Part shown: in pieces, positions 32,996-48,500 of the stretch
Layout of the letters: each line of letters starts with the position of its first letter
How positions within the stretch are numbered: position 1 is the first letter of the stretch
Assembly (NCBI RefSeq): GCF_030295425.1
Contig: NZ_AP027081.1
Location: 992,001 to 1,056,000 of the forward strand
Length of the DNA stretch: 64,000 bases
Direction: 5' to 3'
Origin: Mesoterricola sediminis
GTDB lineage: Bacteria > Acidobacteriota > Holophagae > Holophagales > Holophagaceae
Notes under the pieces: generated by a model
Database searches by the model: none
What the model was told of the DNA's origin: nothing
What the model saw: only the letters and a program-made list of their open reading frames with translations
Position numbers and translations under genes: made by a program

Positions 32996-33559
32996 ATGGT
33001 GATGACCTTCCCCAACATCCTGACGCTGCTGCGCATCTGCGCGGTACCCTTCTTCGCGATCGCGGTCTGGTACGGCCGCACCGCGGAGGCCTGCCTCCTC
33101 TTCGCCGCGGCGGGGATGACGGACCTCCTGGACGGGTGGATCGCGCGGCGCTTCAACCAGCGCTCCACGGTCGGGGCGGTCCTGGACCCGGCCGCGGACA
33201 AGCTGCTGATGACCACCGCCTTCGTGATGCTGGCCTTCCCCCGGGAGACCTACGCGGTGAGGATCCCCGCCTGGGTCTCCATCCTGGCCATCTCCCGGGA
33301 CGTCATCATCTCCCTGGTGGCCCTGGTGGCCTACGAGCGCCTGGACCCGAGCAAGTTCATGCCCAGCCTCCTGGGCAAGGCCACCACGTTCGTGGAACTG
33401 GTGGCCATCTCCGTGGCGCTCCTGTTCAACCACCTGGGGCCCCGGCCCTGGTACCGGTTCCTGGTGCCCTGGGTCTTCTACCTGATCGCGGCCATGGTGG
33501 TCGCCTCGGGCATCCACTACTTCTTCCGGGCCACGCACGCAAGCTCGGAGCCGGCTTGA
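32996..33559 (+). CDS. pgsA: CDP-diacylglycerol-glycerol-3-phosphate phosphatidyltransferase-like (PgsA)
   Basis: 187 aa integral membrane enzyme. The CDP-alcohol phosphotransferase signature is complete: DLLDGWIARRFNQRSTVGAVLDPAADK, with its Asp residues spaced as in the family. N-terminal FPNILTLLRICAVPFFA is typical of PgsA, which makes phosphatidylglycerophosphate. ATG 32996 (or 33002) matches the family start; TACAAT lies at 32968-32973. It overlaps the next gene by 4 bp. Another CDP-alcohol transferase specificity cannot be excluded. Confidence 0.85.
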   Translation: MVMTFPNILTLLRICAVPFFAIAVWYGRTAEACLLFAAAGMTDLLDGWIARRFNQRSTVGAVLDPAADKLLMTTAFVMLAFPRETYAVRIPAWVSILAISRDVIISLVALVAYERLDPSKFMPSLLGKATTFVELVAISVALLFNHLGPRPWYRFLVPWVFYLIAAMVVASGIHYFFRATHASSEPA

Positions 33560-34595
33560 GCGGCCGGGACGGCCGCGCCCGGATCCCCCTGGGGTTCGCC
33601 CTGGCGGGGGCGGGGGCGCTGGCCGCGCTGTGGTTCCTCCGGGAGGCCCTGGCGCCCTTCTTCGTGGCCCTGGTGCTCACCTACCTGCTGGAACCCCTCG
33701 TCTCGCGCCTCTCGCGCCGCATGAGCCGGTCCCTGGCCTCGGTCCTGGTGATCCTGGTCTCCCTGGCCGTCTTCATCCTGGTGCTCTGGGCGGTGCTGCC
33801 GGTGCTCTACGGCCAGGTGGAGCGCCTCGTCCACGCGCTCCCCGATCTGCGGGCCCGGGCGGAGGGGCGGTTCCTGCCCTGGCTCCAGGCCCACCCGGCC
33901 GTGGCGGCGAAGTACCGGAGCGCCCTGGAGGGCATCGACCCCATGGCCGTCCTCAAGGGGGCCGGCACGGCCGGGGCGGGCCTGGTGGGGGTCCTGCTGG
34001 ACGCCATCACCCTCATCCTGGTCCCGCTCATCGTCTACTACCTCCTGCTGGAGGGGCCCCGGCTCCACCAGGCCCTGGACGATCTGGTGCCGCGCCGGCA
34101 CCTGGCCGCGGCGCGCCGCTTCGCGGAGGACGTCAACGGCCGGCTCGGGGGCTACATCCGGGGCCAGCTCGGGGTCTCCGCGGTCATGTCCGTCCTCCAG
34201 GCGGTGGGATTCGCGGCGGCGGGGGTCCCCTACGCCTGGCTCCTGGGGCTCGTGGCCGGGTGCTCCAACGTGGTCCCCTACTCGCCCTACATCACCGCCC
34301 TGCCGGCGGCCCTGGTGGTCGCGGCCGCGGACGGGGCGGGGGGGAGCCGGCTCCTGGCCGTGGCCGTGGTCTTCACGCTGGTGCAGAAGGTGGAGGCCCT
34401 CTACCTCACCCCGGTCTGGGTGGGGCGCGCCAGCGGGCTGCATCCGCTGGAGGTCCTGCTGGGCATCCTCTGCTTCGGCTTCGTCTTCGGGTTCCCGGGC
34501 CTGGTCTTCGCCGTGCCCCTCACCATCGTGCTGAAGGTGGCCGGGAAGGCCGCCCTGAAGGCCTACACGTCCCATCCCTGGTTCACGGCGGCCCC

Positions 34596-34599
<4 letters not shown>
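33556..34599 (+). CDS. AI-2E family (PerM/TqsA) membrane permease
   Basis: 347 aa with about seven or eight TM helices: ALAPFFVALVLTYLLEPLVSRL near the start, a soluble segment, VPLIVYYLLLEGPRL, LGGYIRGQLGVSAVMSVLQAVG and LVQKVEALYLTPVWVGRASGLHP. These are family hallmarks. Substrate unknown; only some members act in AI-2 export. The TTG start at 33556 overlaps the pgsA stop (TTGA). It overlaps the sensor kinase by 4 bp, so the three genes form one unit. Confidence 0.85.
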
Positions 34600-38507
<3,908 letters not shown>

Positions 38508-38525
38508 AGGCGCCGTCGGGCGCTC

Positions 38526-39176
38526 ATGAGGCTGCTAGACTGGTTCAACCCCGAGCGTCCCATGCCCGACCTCCCCGCCCACCTCCTCATCGTGGACGAC
38601 CTGCCGAAGAACCTGCAGGTCCTGGCCCTCCTGCTGGACAAGGCCGGCTACCGGGTCTCCATGGCCATGGATGGGGCCCAGGCGCTGGCCATGGTCCAGG
38701 CCGAGCCGCCGGACCTGATCCTCCTGGACATCATGATGGCGGGCATGGACGGCCTGGAGGTGTGCCGCCGCCTGAAGGCCGACGAGGCCTTCCGCGACAT
38801 CCCGGTCATCTTCCTCACGGCCAAGGCCGAGCTGGAGGACCTCCAGGAGGGGTTCCGGCTGGGGGCCGTGGACTACGTGACCAAGCCCTTCCGGGGCGGG
38901 GAGCTCCTGGCCCGGGTGGCCACCCACGTGCAGTTGAAGCGCGCCCTTGAGCGGGAGCGGGACCTGCGGCGCAGCCTGGAGGCCTCCCTGGCCCAGGTGC
39001 GGACCCTCTCCGGCATGCTCCCCATCTGCGCCCGCTGCAAGAAGATCCGCGACGACAAGGGCTACTGGAACCAGATCGAGACCTACATCGAGGCCCACTC
39101 GGACGTGGACTTCACCCACGGCATCTGCCCGGAGTGCAGCCGGGCGCTCTACCCCGAGATGGGGGATCCGAGCTGA
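38526..39176 (+). CDS. Response regulator with C-terminal Cys4 motif
   Basis: 216 aa. Receiver domain (HLLIVDDLPKNLQVL, phosphoacceptor in LILLDIMMAGMDG, VIFLTAKAE, YVTKPFRG) followed by a coiled coil and the module LPICARCKKIRDDKGYWNQIE...HGICPECSRALYPE. Two CxxC pairs suggest a metal or redox site. There is no DNA-binding or enzymatic output domain. It lies 18 bp after the hybrid kinase and probably forms its phosphorelay partner. Confidence 0.88.
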   Translation: MRLLDWFNPERPMPDLPAHLLIVDDLPKNLQVLALLLDKAGYRVSMAMDGAQALAMVQAEPPDLILLDIMMAGMDGLEVCRRLKADEAFRDIPVIFLTAKAELEDLQEGFRLGAVDYVTKPFRGGELLARVATHVQLKRALERERDLRRSLEASLAQVRTLSGMLPICARCKKIRDDKGYWNQIETYIEAHSDVDFTHGICPECSRALYPEMGDPS

Positions 39177-39259
39177 GGCCCGGGCGTCATCCGCTTGCCA
39201 GGACGAATAAAATGTTTATCGTTGTGGCCGCATGCATCCCCGTTTCCTCCGCCCGAACG

Positions 39260-39306
39260 CCCCCGCGCCCGGACCCGCCGCGGGGCGGCGGATCCGGGCG
39301 CGGGGG
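39260..39306. terminator. Bidirectional terminator-like hairpin
   Basis: A perfect 14-bp stem, CCCCCGCGCCCGGA pairing with TCCGGGCGCGGGGG, and a further GC-rich inner helix. It lies between the converging response regulator and ndk genes. No T-run follows on either side. Confidence 0.65.
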
Positions 39307-39318
39307 TGCGGGACCGGC

Positions 39319-39738
39319 TCAGGCCAGGTCGAAGGCGTTGAAGAAGTAGGCGACTTCGCGGGCGGCGGAGGCGGGGGAATCGGAGCCGTGGGTGGCGTTC
39401 CGGCCCATGCTCTCGCCGAACTTCTTCCGGAGGGTGCCCTCGGCGGCCTTGGCCGGATCGGTGGCGCCCATGACCTCCCGCCAGCGGGCGATGGCGTTCT
39501 CGCGCTCCAGGCACAGGAGGACGACGGGGGACTCGGTCATGAAATTCTCAAGTTCGGGGTAGAAACCCTTGCCCACGTGTTCGGCGTAGAAGCCCTGGCA
39601 GATGGCGGGGGTGAGGCGGGTGAGGCGCAGGCCGCGGATGGTGAAACCGTCCTTCTCAATGGCCGTGATGATCTCGCCGATGTTGCCGTTCTGGACGGCG
39701 TTGGGCTTGATGATCGCGAAGGTCCTCTCGATGCTCAT
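39319..39738 (-). CDS. ndk: Nucleoside diphosphate kinase
   Basis: 139 aa, normal length. MSIERTFAIIKPNAVQNGNIGEIITAIE at the start, YAEHVGKGFYPELENFM in the middle and the active-site His in GRNATHGSDSPASAAREVAYFF. It equilibrates NTP and NDP pools by a phosphohistidine. ATG 39738 fits the family start; the frame open to 39813 has no support. Convergent with the response regulator. Confidence 0.96.
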   Translation of the reverse strand: MSIERTFAIIKPNAVQNGNIGEIITAIEKDGFTIRGLRLTRLTPAICQGFYAEHVGKGFYPELENFMTESPVVLLCLERENAIARWREVMGATDPAKAAEGTLRKKFGESMGRNATHGSDSPASAAREVAYFFNAFDLA

Positions 39739-39891
39739 TGGCACTCCATGGTCAATCCTCCAGTGTGCCCGGGCCGGCCCGGTCCCACAAGGGACCCGCC
39801 GCGGGCGGCCCACCCCATGAATTCACAGCCCCGGCTGGGAAATTCCCACCGATGCCAGTAGAATGGATGGTTTGACGGAACTGGATCCAGC

Positions 39892-42537
<2,646 letters not shown>

Positions 42538-42549
42538 CCGACCGCGCCT

Positions 42550-42597
42550 GGACAGCCGGGGCCCACGGGCCCCGGCTGTCCGCGTACGGCGGGTTTT
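42550..42597 (+). terminator. secA terminator
   Basis: GGACAGCCGGGGCCC and its exact complement GGGCCCCGGCTGTCC (42550-42581) form a perfect stem 12 bp after the secA stop, followed at 42594-42597 by TTTT. The best Rho-independent candidate in the window. Confidence 0.8.
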
Positions 42598-42636
42598 CCC
42601 CTGACAAATCCCGGGACTTCATGTTCTGCTAGGGCC

Positions 42637-43491
42637 ATGGAACTGGTCATCGTCACTGGCATGTCGGGTGCGGGCAGACGCTCGGTGCTCAGCGCCCTGG
42701 AGGACGCGGGCTGCACGGCCCTGGACAACGTTCCTGCTCGTCTGCTTGAGCCGCTGCTGGAACTGGAGGCCAAGCTCAACCCGAGCCGGCCCCGGCTGGC
42801 CGTGGGCATGGACAACCGGCACCCGGAGTTCGCGGACGAGTTGCCGCCCCTGGTGGAGCGCCTCCTGGACGGCAGCATTCCCGTCTATGTGGTGTTCGTG
42901 GAGGCCGACGACGAGACCCTGCTCCGCCGCTACTCCGAATCCCGCCGCCCCCACTTCCTGGCCCGGGAGGGCAGCCTCCTGGAGGCCATCCACCGGGAAC
43001 GGGAGATGCTGTCGCCCGTGCGGGGCATGGCCACGGCGATCATCGACACCAGCAACCTGACGCTCAGCCAGATGCGCAAGCGCATCGCCGACCTGCTGCC
43101 GGACCTGCCCGTGGAGGGCACGACCCTGCGCCTCATCAGCTTCGGCTTCAAGCACGGCGTGCCCCAGGAATCCGACATGATCCTGGACGCCCGCTTCCTG
43201 CCCAACCCCCACTACGTGGCCGAACTCAAGGCCCTGACGGGGAAGGACAGCGCCGTGAAGGACTTCCTGCTCAAGTCGGACCTCTTCGGGACCTTCCTGG
43301 CCCTGGCGGAGAACTGGGTCCAGTGGGCCTGGCCCTACATCCAGCAGGAGGGCCGCGCCTACCACACCATCAGCATCGGCTGCACCGGCGGCCAGCACCG
43401 CAGCGTGGCCCTGGTGGAGATGCTCGCCCAGCGGTTGCGCCGGGACATCCCCAAGCTCGTGGTCACGCACCGGGAGCTGAACGGCGACTAG
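42637..43491 (+). CDS. rapZ: RapZ-family protein with degenerate Walker A
   Basis: 284 aa. The C-terminal half is a clear RapZ/YvcJ domain: ISFGFKHGVPQESDMILDARFLPNP and ISIGCTGGQHRSVALVEMLA, the sugar-phosphate-sensing part. The N-terminal P-loop domain has TGMSGAGRRSVLSALEDAG, so the Walker A Lys-Ser/Thr is Arg14-Arg15. ATP/GTP hydrolysis by this domain is therefore doubtful. In E. coli RapZ steers RNase E to small RNAs controlling GlmS. No PTS genes are next to it. Its 3' end overlaps the convergent permease by 29 bp. Confidence 0.88.
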   Translation: MELVIVTGMSGAGRRSVLSALEDAGCTALDNVPARLLEPLLELEAKLNPSRPRLAVGMDNRHPEFADELPPLVERLLDGSIPVYVVFVEADDETLLRRYSESRRPHFLAREGSLLEAIHREREMLSPVRGMATAIIDTSNLTLSQMRKRIADLLPDLPVEGTTLRLISFGFKHGVPQESDMILDARFLPNPHYVAELKALTGKDSAVKDFLLKSDLFGTFLALAENWVQWAWPYIQQEGRAYHTISIGCTGGQHRSVALVEMLAQRLRRDIPKLVVTHRELNGD

Positions 43492-44917
43492 GCCGGCTCC
43501 CTTCGTCCAGCGGCGCGGCGGAGGCCGGGCGGCGGAGGAAGGCGACGTAGACGGGGAGGCCCAGGAGCACGAGGGCCATGCCGGGCCAGGTGTACGAGGG
43601 GCGCCACAGGAGCAGGGCGCCCAGGACGGCGGCGCCGCCCGCCAGGTACAGGAGGGGGGGCAGGGGGTAGGCGAAGATCCGTACGGGCCTGTGAAGATCG
43701 GGCCGGCGCAGGCGGAGGCGGAAGACGCCGGCCACGGTGAGCATGTGGAAGAGCAGGGCGGCGGCCATGCAGAATTCCACGAGCTGGGTGAAGCTGCCCG
43801 TGAGGGTGAGGAGGGCGGCCCAGGCGGCCTGGAGGGCCAAGGCCCACCCCGGCACCCCGGCCCGGTTCAGCCGGGCGGCTGCGGGGAAGAACAGGCCCTC
43901 CTCGGCCATGGCCTGGTAGAGGCGGCTGCCGGATAGGCTGAGGCCATTGGCGCAGCCGGCGGTGCTCACGAGGATGGCGAGGGCCATGAGGAGGTCCCCG
44001 TGGGGGCCCAGGATGGCCTCCAGGGCGGCGGTGCCCACCCGGTCCCCGGGCGCGCCGGCGATGGCCACGGGGCCCAGCACCCGGAGGTAGATGGCGTTGG
44101 CCAGCAGGTACAGGGACATGACGATCAGGGGCCCCGCCAGGAGGGCGAGGGGGATGGTGCGCCGGGGCTCCCGCACCTCGCCGGCGATGAAGGTGATGCT
44201 GTTCCAGGCGTCGCAGGCGAAGAGGCTGCCGCATTGGGCCACCAGGAGGGCGGCGAAGAAGGGGAGGGGGGCCGCCTGGACGGGGGCCGCGGCCACGGCC
44301 GGCGGCACGGCGGGGGCCAGCAGGCCGCAGAGGACCAGGGCGGCCAGGCTCCCCAGCTTGGCCACGGTGAAGGCGTTCTGGATCCCCACCCCGAGCCGGG
44401 TGCCCCGGGCGTTGAGCAGGGCCAGGCCCCCCAGGAGGAGGATGGCGGCGAGGCGGGCCGGGGTCAGGCCGAGGACGTAGGGACCGATGGTGAGGGGCCC
44501 CAGGTGGAGCGGGCCGGTCTCGAAGGGGCCCACGAGGAACCGGTGCTCGTTCACGGCCGGCACCACGGCCCCCAGGAACTTGCCGAAGGCCATGGCCACG
44601 GCCGCCAGGCTCCCGCACTCGATGATGAGGAACATGGTCCAGCCGTACAGGAAGGCCACGGGACGGCCCCAGGCCTCCCGCAGGTAGACGAACTGCCCGC
44701 CGCCCCGGGGGAAGAGGCCCGCCAGCTCGGAGAAGGCATGGGCGCCCAGGAGGGTGAGGGCCGCGGTGAGGGTCCAGGCCAGGAGGAGGAAGCCGCCGGA
44801 TCCGCCGATCCGCAGGATCTCAGCCGGCACGATGAAGATGCCGCTGCCGATCATGGAGCCGGCGATCAGCATGGTGGCGGAGAAAGGACCGATGGTGCGG
44901 AGGGGGGCGTAATTCAT
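43463..44917 (-). CDS. APC-superfamily amino acid permease
   Basis: 484 aa with about 12 TM helices. N-terminal PFSATMLIAGSMIGSGIFIVPAEI carries the GSGIF motif of the amino acid-polyamine-organocation family; FSELAGLFPRGGGQFVYLREAWG and ACDAWNSITFIAGEVREPRRTIP are also family-typical. It most resembles the LAT/serine-threonine exchanger-like branch, but substrate cannot be read from sequence. ATG 44917 has AGGTG six bases upstream, in a tandemly duplicated start region (44915-44936). Confidence 0.88.
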   Translation of the reverse strand: MNYAPLRTIGPFSATMLIAGSMIGSGIFIVPAEILRIGGSGGFLLLAWTLTAALTLLGAHAFSELAGLFPRGGGQFVYLREAWGRPVAFLYGWTMFLIIECGSLAAVAMAFGKFLGAVVPAVNEHRFLVGPFETGPLHLGPLTIGPYVLGLTPARLAAILLLGGLALLNARGTRLGVGIQNAFTVAKLGSLAALVLCGLLAPAVPPAVAAAPVQAAPLPFFAALLVAQCGSLFACDAWNSITFIAGEVREPRRTIPLALLAGPLIVMSLYLLANAIYLRVLGPVAIAGAPGDRVGTAALEAILGPHGDLLMALAILVSTAGCANGLSLSGSRLYQAMAEEGLFFPAAARLNRAGVPGWALALQAAWAALLTLTGSFTQLVEFCMAAALLFHMLTVAGVFRLRLRRPDLHRPVRIFAYPLPPLLYLAGGAAVLGALLLWRPSYTWPGMALVLLGLPVYVAFLRRPASAAPLDEGSRPSRRSAPGA

Positions 44918-44936
44918 TAGCACCTCATTAGCACCT
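44915..44936 (-). repeat. Tandem 11-bp duplication of the permease start region
   Basis: Two perfect adjacent copies of AGGTGCTAATG on the minus strand (44936-44926, 44925-44915), each with a ribosome-site-like AGGTG and an ATG. The upstream ATG opens a three-codon frame (Met-Arg-Cys-stop) whose TAA overlaps the permease ATG as TAATG. Confidence 0.8.
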
Positions 44937-44990
44937 GCGCCCGCGACCCTTCGGGTTCCAGGAATCCCCGCGTCCCATTAGTCTGGAATC

Positions 44991-46007
44991 ATGGCCAAGT
45001 CCCGCACCTCGCTCCGGCTCGCCGCCGCCACCCTGCTCCTCGCCCTGATCCCCCTGTCGGGGCTCTGGATGTGGAAGGGGCGGGGGCCCCTCACCGCCCA
45101 GGCCACCCTGCTGGTGAAGCGGGGGGCCACGGTGGACGCCCTGGCGGACCAGATGGAGCGGGAGGGCCTGATCCGCAACGCCGCCCTCTTCAAGCTCTGG
45201 GCCCGGGCGCGCAAGCTGCAGCTCATCCGGGGCGAGTACACCCTCGAGCCGGGGGCGAGCCTGTCCGATGTGGCCAACAAGTTGAAACGGGCCGATATCC
45301 ACTACACGAACCTGGTCGTCCCCGTGGGCGCCCACGCCTGGATGCTCCAGGCCCGCCTGAAGAGCTTCATGCCCGAGGACGTGTTCTGGACCCTCTGGAA
45401 GAGCCCCCGGCTGGCCAAGACCGCCGGGTTCCCCGACGCCGAGAGCCTGGAGGGGCTCGTGGCGCCGGCCACCTACAAGCTCCACCACGCCATGGAGCCG
45501 GAGGAGATCCTGCTGACCCTCGTGGAGGCCTTCCGGGACAAGGTGCTGCCCTCCCTGGACGGGGGGGCCCTGCCGCCTTACGAAACGCTCATTCTCGCCA
45601 GCCTGGCGGAAAAGGAGACCCGGGTGCCAACCGAGCTGCCGAAGGTGGCCGGGGTGTACGCCCAGCGCCTGCGCATCGGCATGCGCCTCCAGTGCGACCC
45701 GACCACGCTGTACGCCCGGTGGCTCAGCGGCGACCTTCGCTACACCGCGCCCACCGCCGAGGACCTGCACCGGACGAGCCGCTTCAACACGTACACCCGC
45801 GCGGGCCTGCCCCCCACCCCCATCGCCGTGCCCAGCCCGGCGGCCATCGAGGCGGCCAAGGTGCCCTCCCTGGGCAAGGACCTGTTCTTCGTGGCCACCG
45901 GCAAGGGGGGGCACGCCTTCGCCCCCAGCCTCTCGGAGCACAACCGCAACGTGGGGGCCTACCGGCGGGAGATCCGCCGCCAGAAGAAGGCCCTCGCCCA
46001 TGGCTAA
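44991..46007 (+). CDS. mltG: Endolytic murein transglycosylase MltG
   Basis: 338 aa. One N-terminal TM helix (LRLAAATLLLALIPLSGLWMW), a LysM-like subdomain (ATVDALADQMEREGLIRNAALF) and the YceG catalytic part with the essential Glu in LILASLAEKETRVPTELP, CDPTTLYAR and SRFNTYTRAGLPPTPI. It cuts nascent glycan strands and sets their length. It overlaps tlyA by 8 bp. Confidence 0.94.
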   Translation: MAKSRTSLRLAAATLLLALIPLSGLWMWKGRGPLTAQATLLVKRGATVDALADQMEREGLIRNAALFKLWARARKLQLIRGEYTLEPGASLSDVANKLKRADIHYTNLVVPVGAHAWMLQARLKSFMPEDVFWTLWKSPRLAKTAGFPDAESLEGLVAPATYKLHHAMEPEEILLTLVEAFRDKVLPSLDGGALPPYETLILASLAEKETRVPTELPKVAGVYAQRLRIGMRLQCDPTTLYARWLSGDLRYTAPTAEDLHRTSRFNTYTRAGLPPTPIAVPSPAAIEAAKVPSLGKDLFFVATGKGGHAFAPSLSEHNRNVGAYRREIRRQKKALAHG

Positions 46008-46734
46008 GGTGCGCCTGGATGTCCTGCTGGTCCAGCGGGGGCTCGTGGAGACCCGCGCCCGGGCCGCGGCCCGCATCATGGCCGGGGACGTGCTGGTGGA
46101 CGACCGCCCCGTGACCAAGGCGGGCACCCTCGTGGCCGAGGCGGCCCCCCTGCGCCTCCGGGGCGAGGCGCTGCCCTATGTGAGCCGGGGGGGCCTCAAG
46201 CTGGCCCATGGGCTGGAGGTCTTCCGGGTGGATCCCGCCGGCCGGGTGGCCTTCGACGCGGGCGCCTCCACGGGCGGGTTCACGGACTGCCTCCTGCAGC
46301 GCGGGGCCCTGCGGGTCTATGCGGTGGACGTGGGCACCAACCAGCTCCACTGGAAGCTGCGCAGCGATCCGCGGGTGGTCTCCATGGAGCAGGTGAACCT
46401 GCGCCTCTGGGATCCGGCCTCCATCCCGGAGCCCTGCTCCCTCCTGGTGGCGGACCTGAGCTTCATCTCCCTGCGCCTGGCCATACCGCCGATCCTGCCG
46501 AGCCTGGCGCCCGGCGCCGACGCCATCCTCCTCGTGAAGCCCCAGTTCGAGGCTGGGCGGGACGATGTGGGCGGGGGCGGCATCGTGCGGGACCCCGCCG
46601 TCCACGACCGGGTGCGGGCGGAGATCCAGGCCTTCTTCGAGGCGACGCCGCTGCGGCCCGTCGCCTGGGACGAGAGCCCCATCCTCGGCGGCGAGGGGAA
46701 CAAGGAATTCCTTCTCCACCTGAAGCGGGTGTAG
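46000..46734 (+). CDS. tlyA: TlyA-family rRNA 2'-O-methyltransferase
   Basis: 244 aa. N-terminal S4 RNA-binding domain (RLDVLLVQRGLVETRARAAARIMAGDVLVDD) and an FtsJ-like Rossmann methyltransferase (VAFDAGASTGGFTDCLLQRGA as SAM loop, LVADLSFISLRLAIPP, LLVKPQFEAGRDDVGGGGIVRD). Characterised members methylate 16S and 23S rRNA cytidines. Translationally coupled to mltG. Confidence 0.93.
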   Translation: MAKVRLDVLLVQRGLVETRARAAARIMAGDVLVDDRPVTKAGTLVAEAAPLRLRGEALPYVSRGGLKLAHGLEVFRVDPAGRVAFDAGASTGGFTDCLLQRGALRVYAVDVGTNQLHWKLRSDPRVVSMEQVNLRLWDPASIPEPCSLLVADLSFISLRLAIPPILPSLAPGADAILLVKPQFEAGRDDVGGGGIVRDPAVHDRVRAEIQAFFEATPLRPVAWDESPILGGEGNKEFLLHLKRV

Positions 46735-46755
46735 CTTAGGGGCTGGAGACCCCCC

Positions 46756-47274
46756 ATGGACCTCAGCCAAGCCCTCACCCAGGCCATCGAGCACGAGCGG
46801 AACATCCGGGACCACTACGCGAACGCCTCGCGCCAGACCGAGGATCCCCACGGCAAGCGCATCTTCGCCATCCTCGCCCGGGAGGAGCAGGGCCACCTGG
46901 AGCACCTGGAATCGCGGCTGGCCGAATGGCAGACCACGGGCGCCGTCACCGCGGCGGAGGTGCCCACCCTGCTGCCGCCCCCGTCCCAGCTGGCGGAGGC
47001 CGCCCAGAAGGCCGCGGCCGCGCCCCGGCCCGCGACCCCGCCGGGGAGCGGGTTCCCCGAACTGGAATTCCTCAAGGAAGCCCTGGAGCTGGAGCGCACC
47101 ACCAGCGCCTTCTACCAGCGCATGGTGGCCGGCCTGGAACCCCGGCACCGGCCCCTCTTCGACCGGTTCCTGGACATCGAGGACGGCCACGTGACCCTCG
47201 TCCAGGCGGAGATCGACGCCCTGGTGGGCCACGGCCACTGGTTCGACTTCATGGAGTTCAGCCTGGAACTGTGA
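46756..47274 (+). CDS. Rubrerythrin-like ferritin-family diiron protein
   Basis: 172 aa in two helical halves separated by an Ala/Pro linker (about 75-98). The first has AIEHERNIRDHY and REEQGHLEHLES; the second ALELERTTSAFY and DIEDGHVTLVQAE. These give the paired E and ExxH ligands of a ferritin-like diiron site. No rubredoxin Cys4 domain is present. A peroxide- or iron-handling role is likely but unproven. Follows tlyA by 21 bp. Confidence 0.85.
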   Translation: MDLSQALTQAIEHERNIRDHYANASRQTEDPHGKRIFAILAREEQGHLEHLESRLAEWQTTGAVTAAEVPTLLPPPSQLAEAAQKAAAAPRPATPPGSGFPELEFLKEALELERTTSAFYQRMVAGLEPRHRPLFDRFLDIEDGHVTLVQAEIDALVGHGHWFDFMEFSLEL

Positions 47275-47287
47275 CGGGGCCGCCCCC

Positions 47288-48490
47288 ATGGTCCCGGCCG
47301 CGCCCCCCGAGCACCTGCCGCCGCTGACGCCGGAGGCCTGGGAGCTGCTGCTCCTGGCCGGTCGTCTGGACCTCGCCCCGGGCGACGCGACCCGTCTCGC
47401 CGCCCTGGCCCGGACGGCCCTGCCCTGGGCGAACCTCCTGGCCTGGGGGGAGCGCCTCGGGGCGCTGCCCCTCCTCCACCACCACCTCGCCGCGCAGCCG
47501 GAGGCCGCGCCGGCGGAGGTGCTGACGCGGCTGGAAGCGGCCTACCGGAAGACCTCCCTGCGCAACCTGCGGAGCTTCGCCCTCCTCCGGGAGATCCTGG
47601 CGAAGGCGGAGGCGGCGGGGGTGCCGGTCCTCTGCCTCAAGGGCTCGGTGCTCGCGCCGGACCTCTACGGGGACCTGGGCCTGCGGCCCATGGGCGACCT
47701 GGACCTCCTGGTCCGGCCCGCGGACGCCCCCGGCCTGGAGGCGATCCTCGCCGGCATGGGCGCCTTCCGTTCCCCGGATGGCCGCCGCCGCGACCCCGCG
47801 GAGGTCCCCGCCTCCGTCCAGGAGGTGATCGGGCACGGCCTGCCCTGGTTCTTCCCGTCCGTGTGCCGGGTGGAGATCCACCGCCACCTCCTGGCGGAGG
47901 GGATCCGGGACGACGGGTGGCTTCAGGCCGACCTGTGGGCCGGCGCCCGCACCCGGGACCTGGACGGGGTGCCCCAGCGGGGGCTTGGCCGGGAGCACCT
48001 GGTCCTCCACCTGGCCAGCCACCTGGCCCATCACCTGGAGGAGGGCGCCGTCCACCTGTACTGGTTCACGGACCTGGGGGCCCTCCTCCACCGGGAGGGG
48101 CCGGCCCTGGACCGGGCCGCCCTGGCCGCCCTGGCCCGGCGCCTGGGCCTGGAGGCCGGGTGCCGGGAGGTCTTCGGCCTCCTGGGCGCCGCCTGGGACG
48201 GCCCGGGACCGGACGATGCCCGGGGGGCCTTCCCGCGCCTCGCCGCGGCCCTGTCCGTCCAGACCGTGGTCCCGGCCGGCCTGCCGGGGCTGACGGGCCT
48301 GGGCGCCATCCGGCGCGTCCGGGGCCTGCGGAACCGGGTCCGCTACCTGGGCGAGGTGTTCCTGCCCGCGCCCTGGAAGCTGGAGGTGGCCTTCGGCCGC
48401 AGCCGGCCTCGCCCGCTCCTGCTGCTGGCCTGGCCCTGGGCGAAGGCCTGGCGCCTGGCGCGGACCCTGGTGCGCCGGGCGGTGGGCTGA
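47288..48490 (+). CDS. Nucleotidyltransferase family protein (NTP_transf_5-like)
   Basis: 400 aa. The core is VPVLCLKGSVLAPDLYGDLGLRPMGDLDLLVRPADAPGLEAIL, the KG...RxMxDxDLL pattern of the NTP_transf_5 family (PF14907), in which the two Asp residues bind metal. LVLHLASHLAHH and HLYWFTDLGALL in the middle are also usual. Members are found in exopolysaccharide and peptide-modification clusters, often with PqqD-like proteins. That matches here, as the next gene encodes one. Function is unknown. Confidence 0.78.
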   Translation: MVPAAPPEHLPPLTPEAWELLLLAGRLDLAPGDATRLAALARTALPWANLLAWGERLGALPLLHHHLAAQPEAAPAEVLTRLEAAYRKTSLRNLRSFALLREILAKAEAAGVPVLCLKGSVLAPDLYGDLGLRPMGDLDLLVRPADAPGLEAILAGMGAFRSPDGRRRDPAEVPASVQEVIGHGLPWFFPSVCRVEIHRHLLAEGIRDDGWLQADLWAGARTRDLDGVPQRGLGREHLVLHLASHLAHHLEEGAVHLYWFTDLGALLHREGPALDRAALAALARRLGLEAGCREVFGLLGAAWDGPGPDDARGAFPRLAAALSVQTVVPAGLPGLTGLGAIRRVRGLRNRVRYLGEVFLPAPWKLEVAFGRSRPRPLLLLAWPWAKAWRLARTLVRRAVG

Positions 48491-48500
48491 CCCTTCCGCC

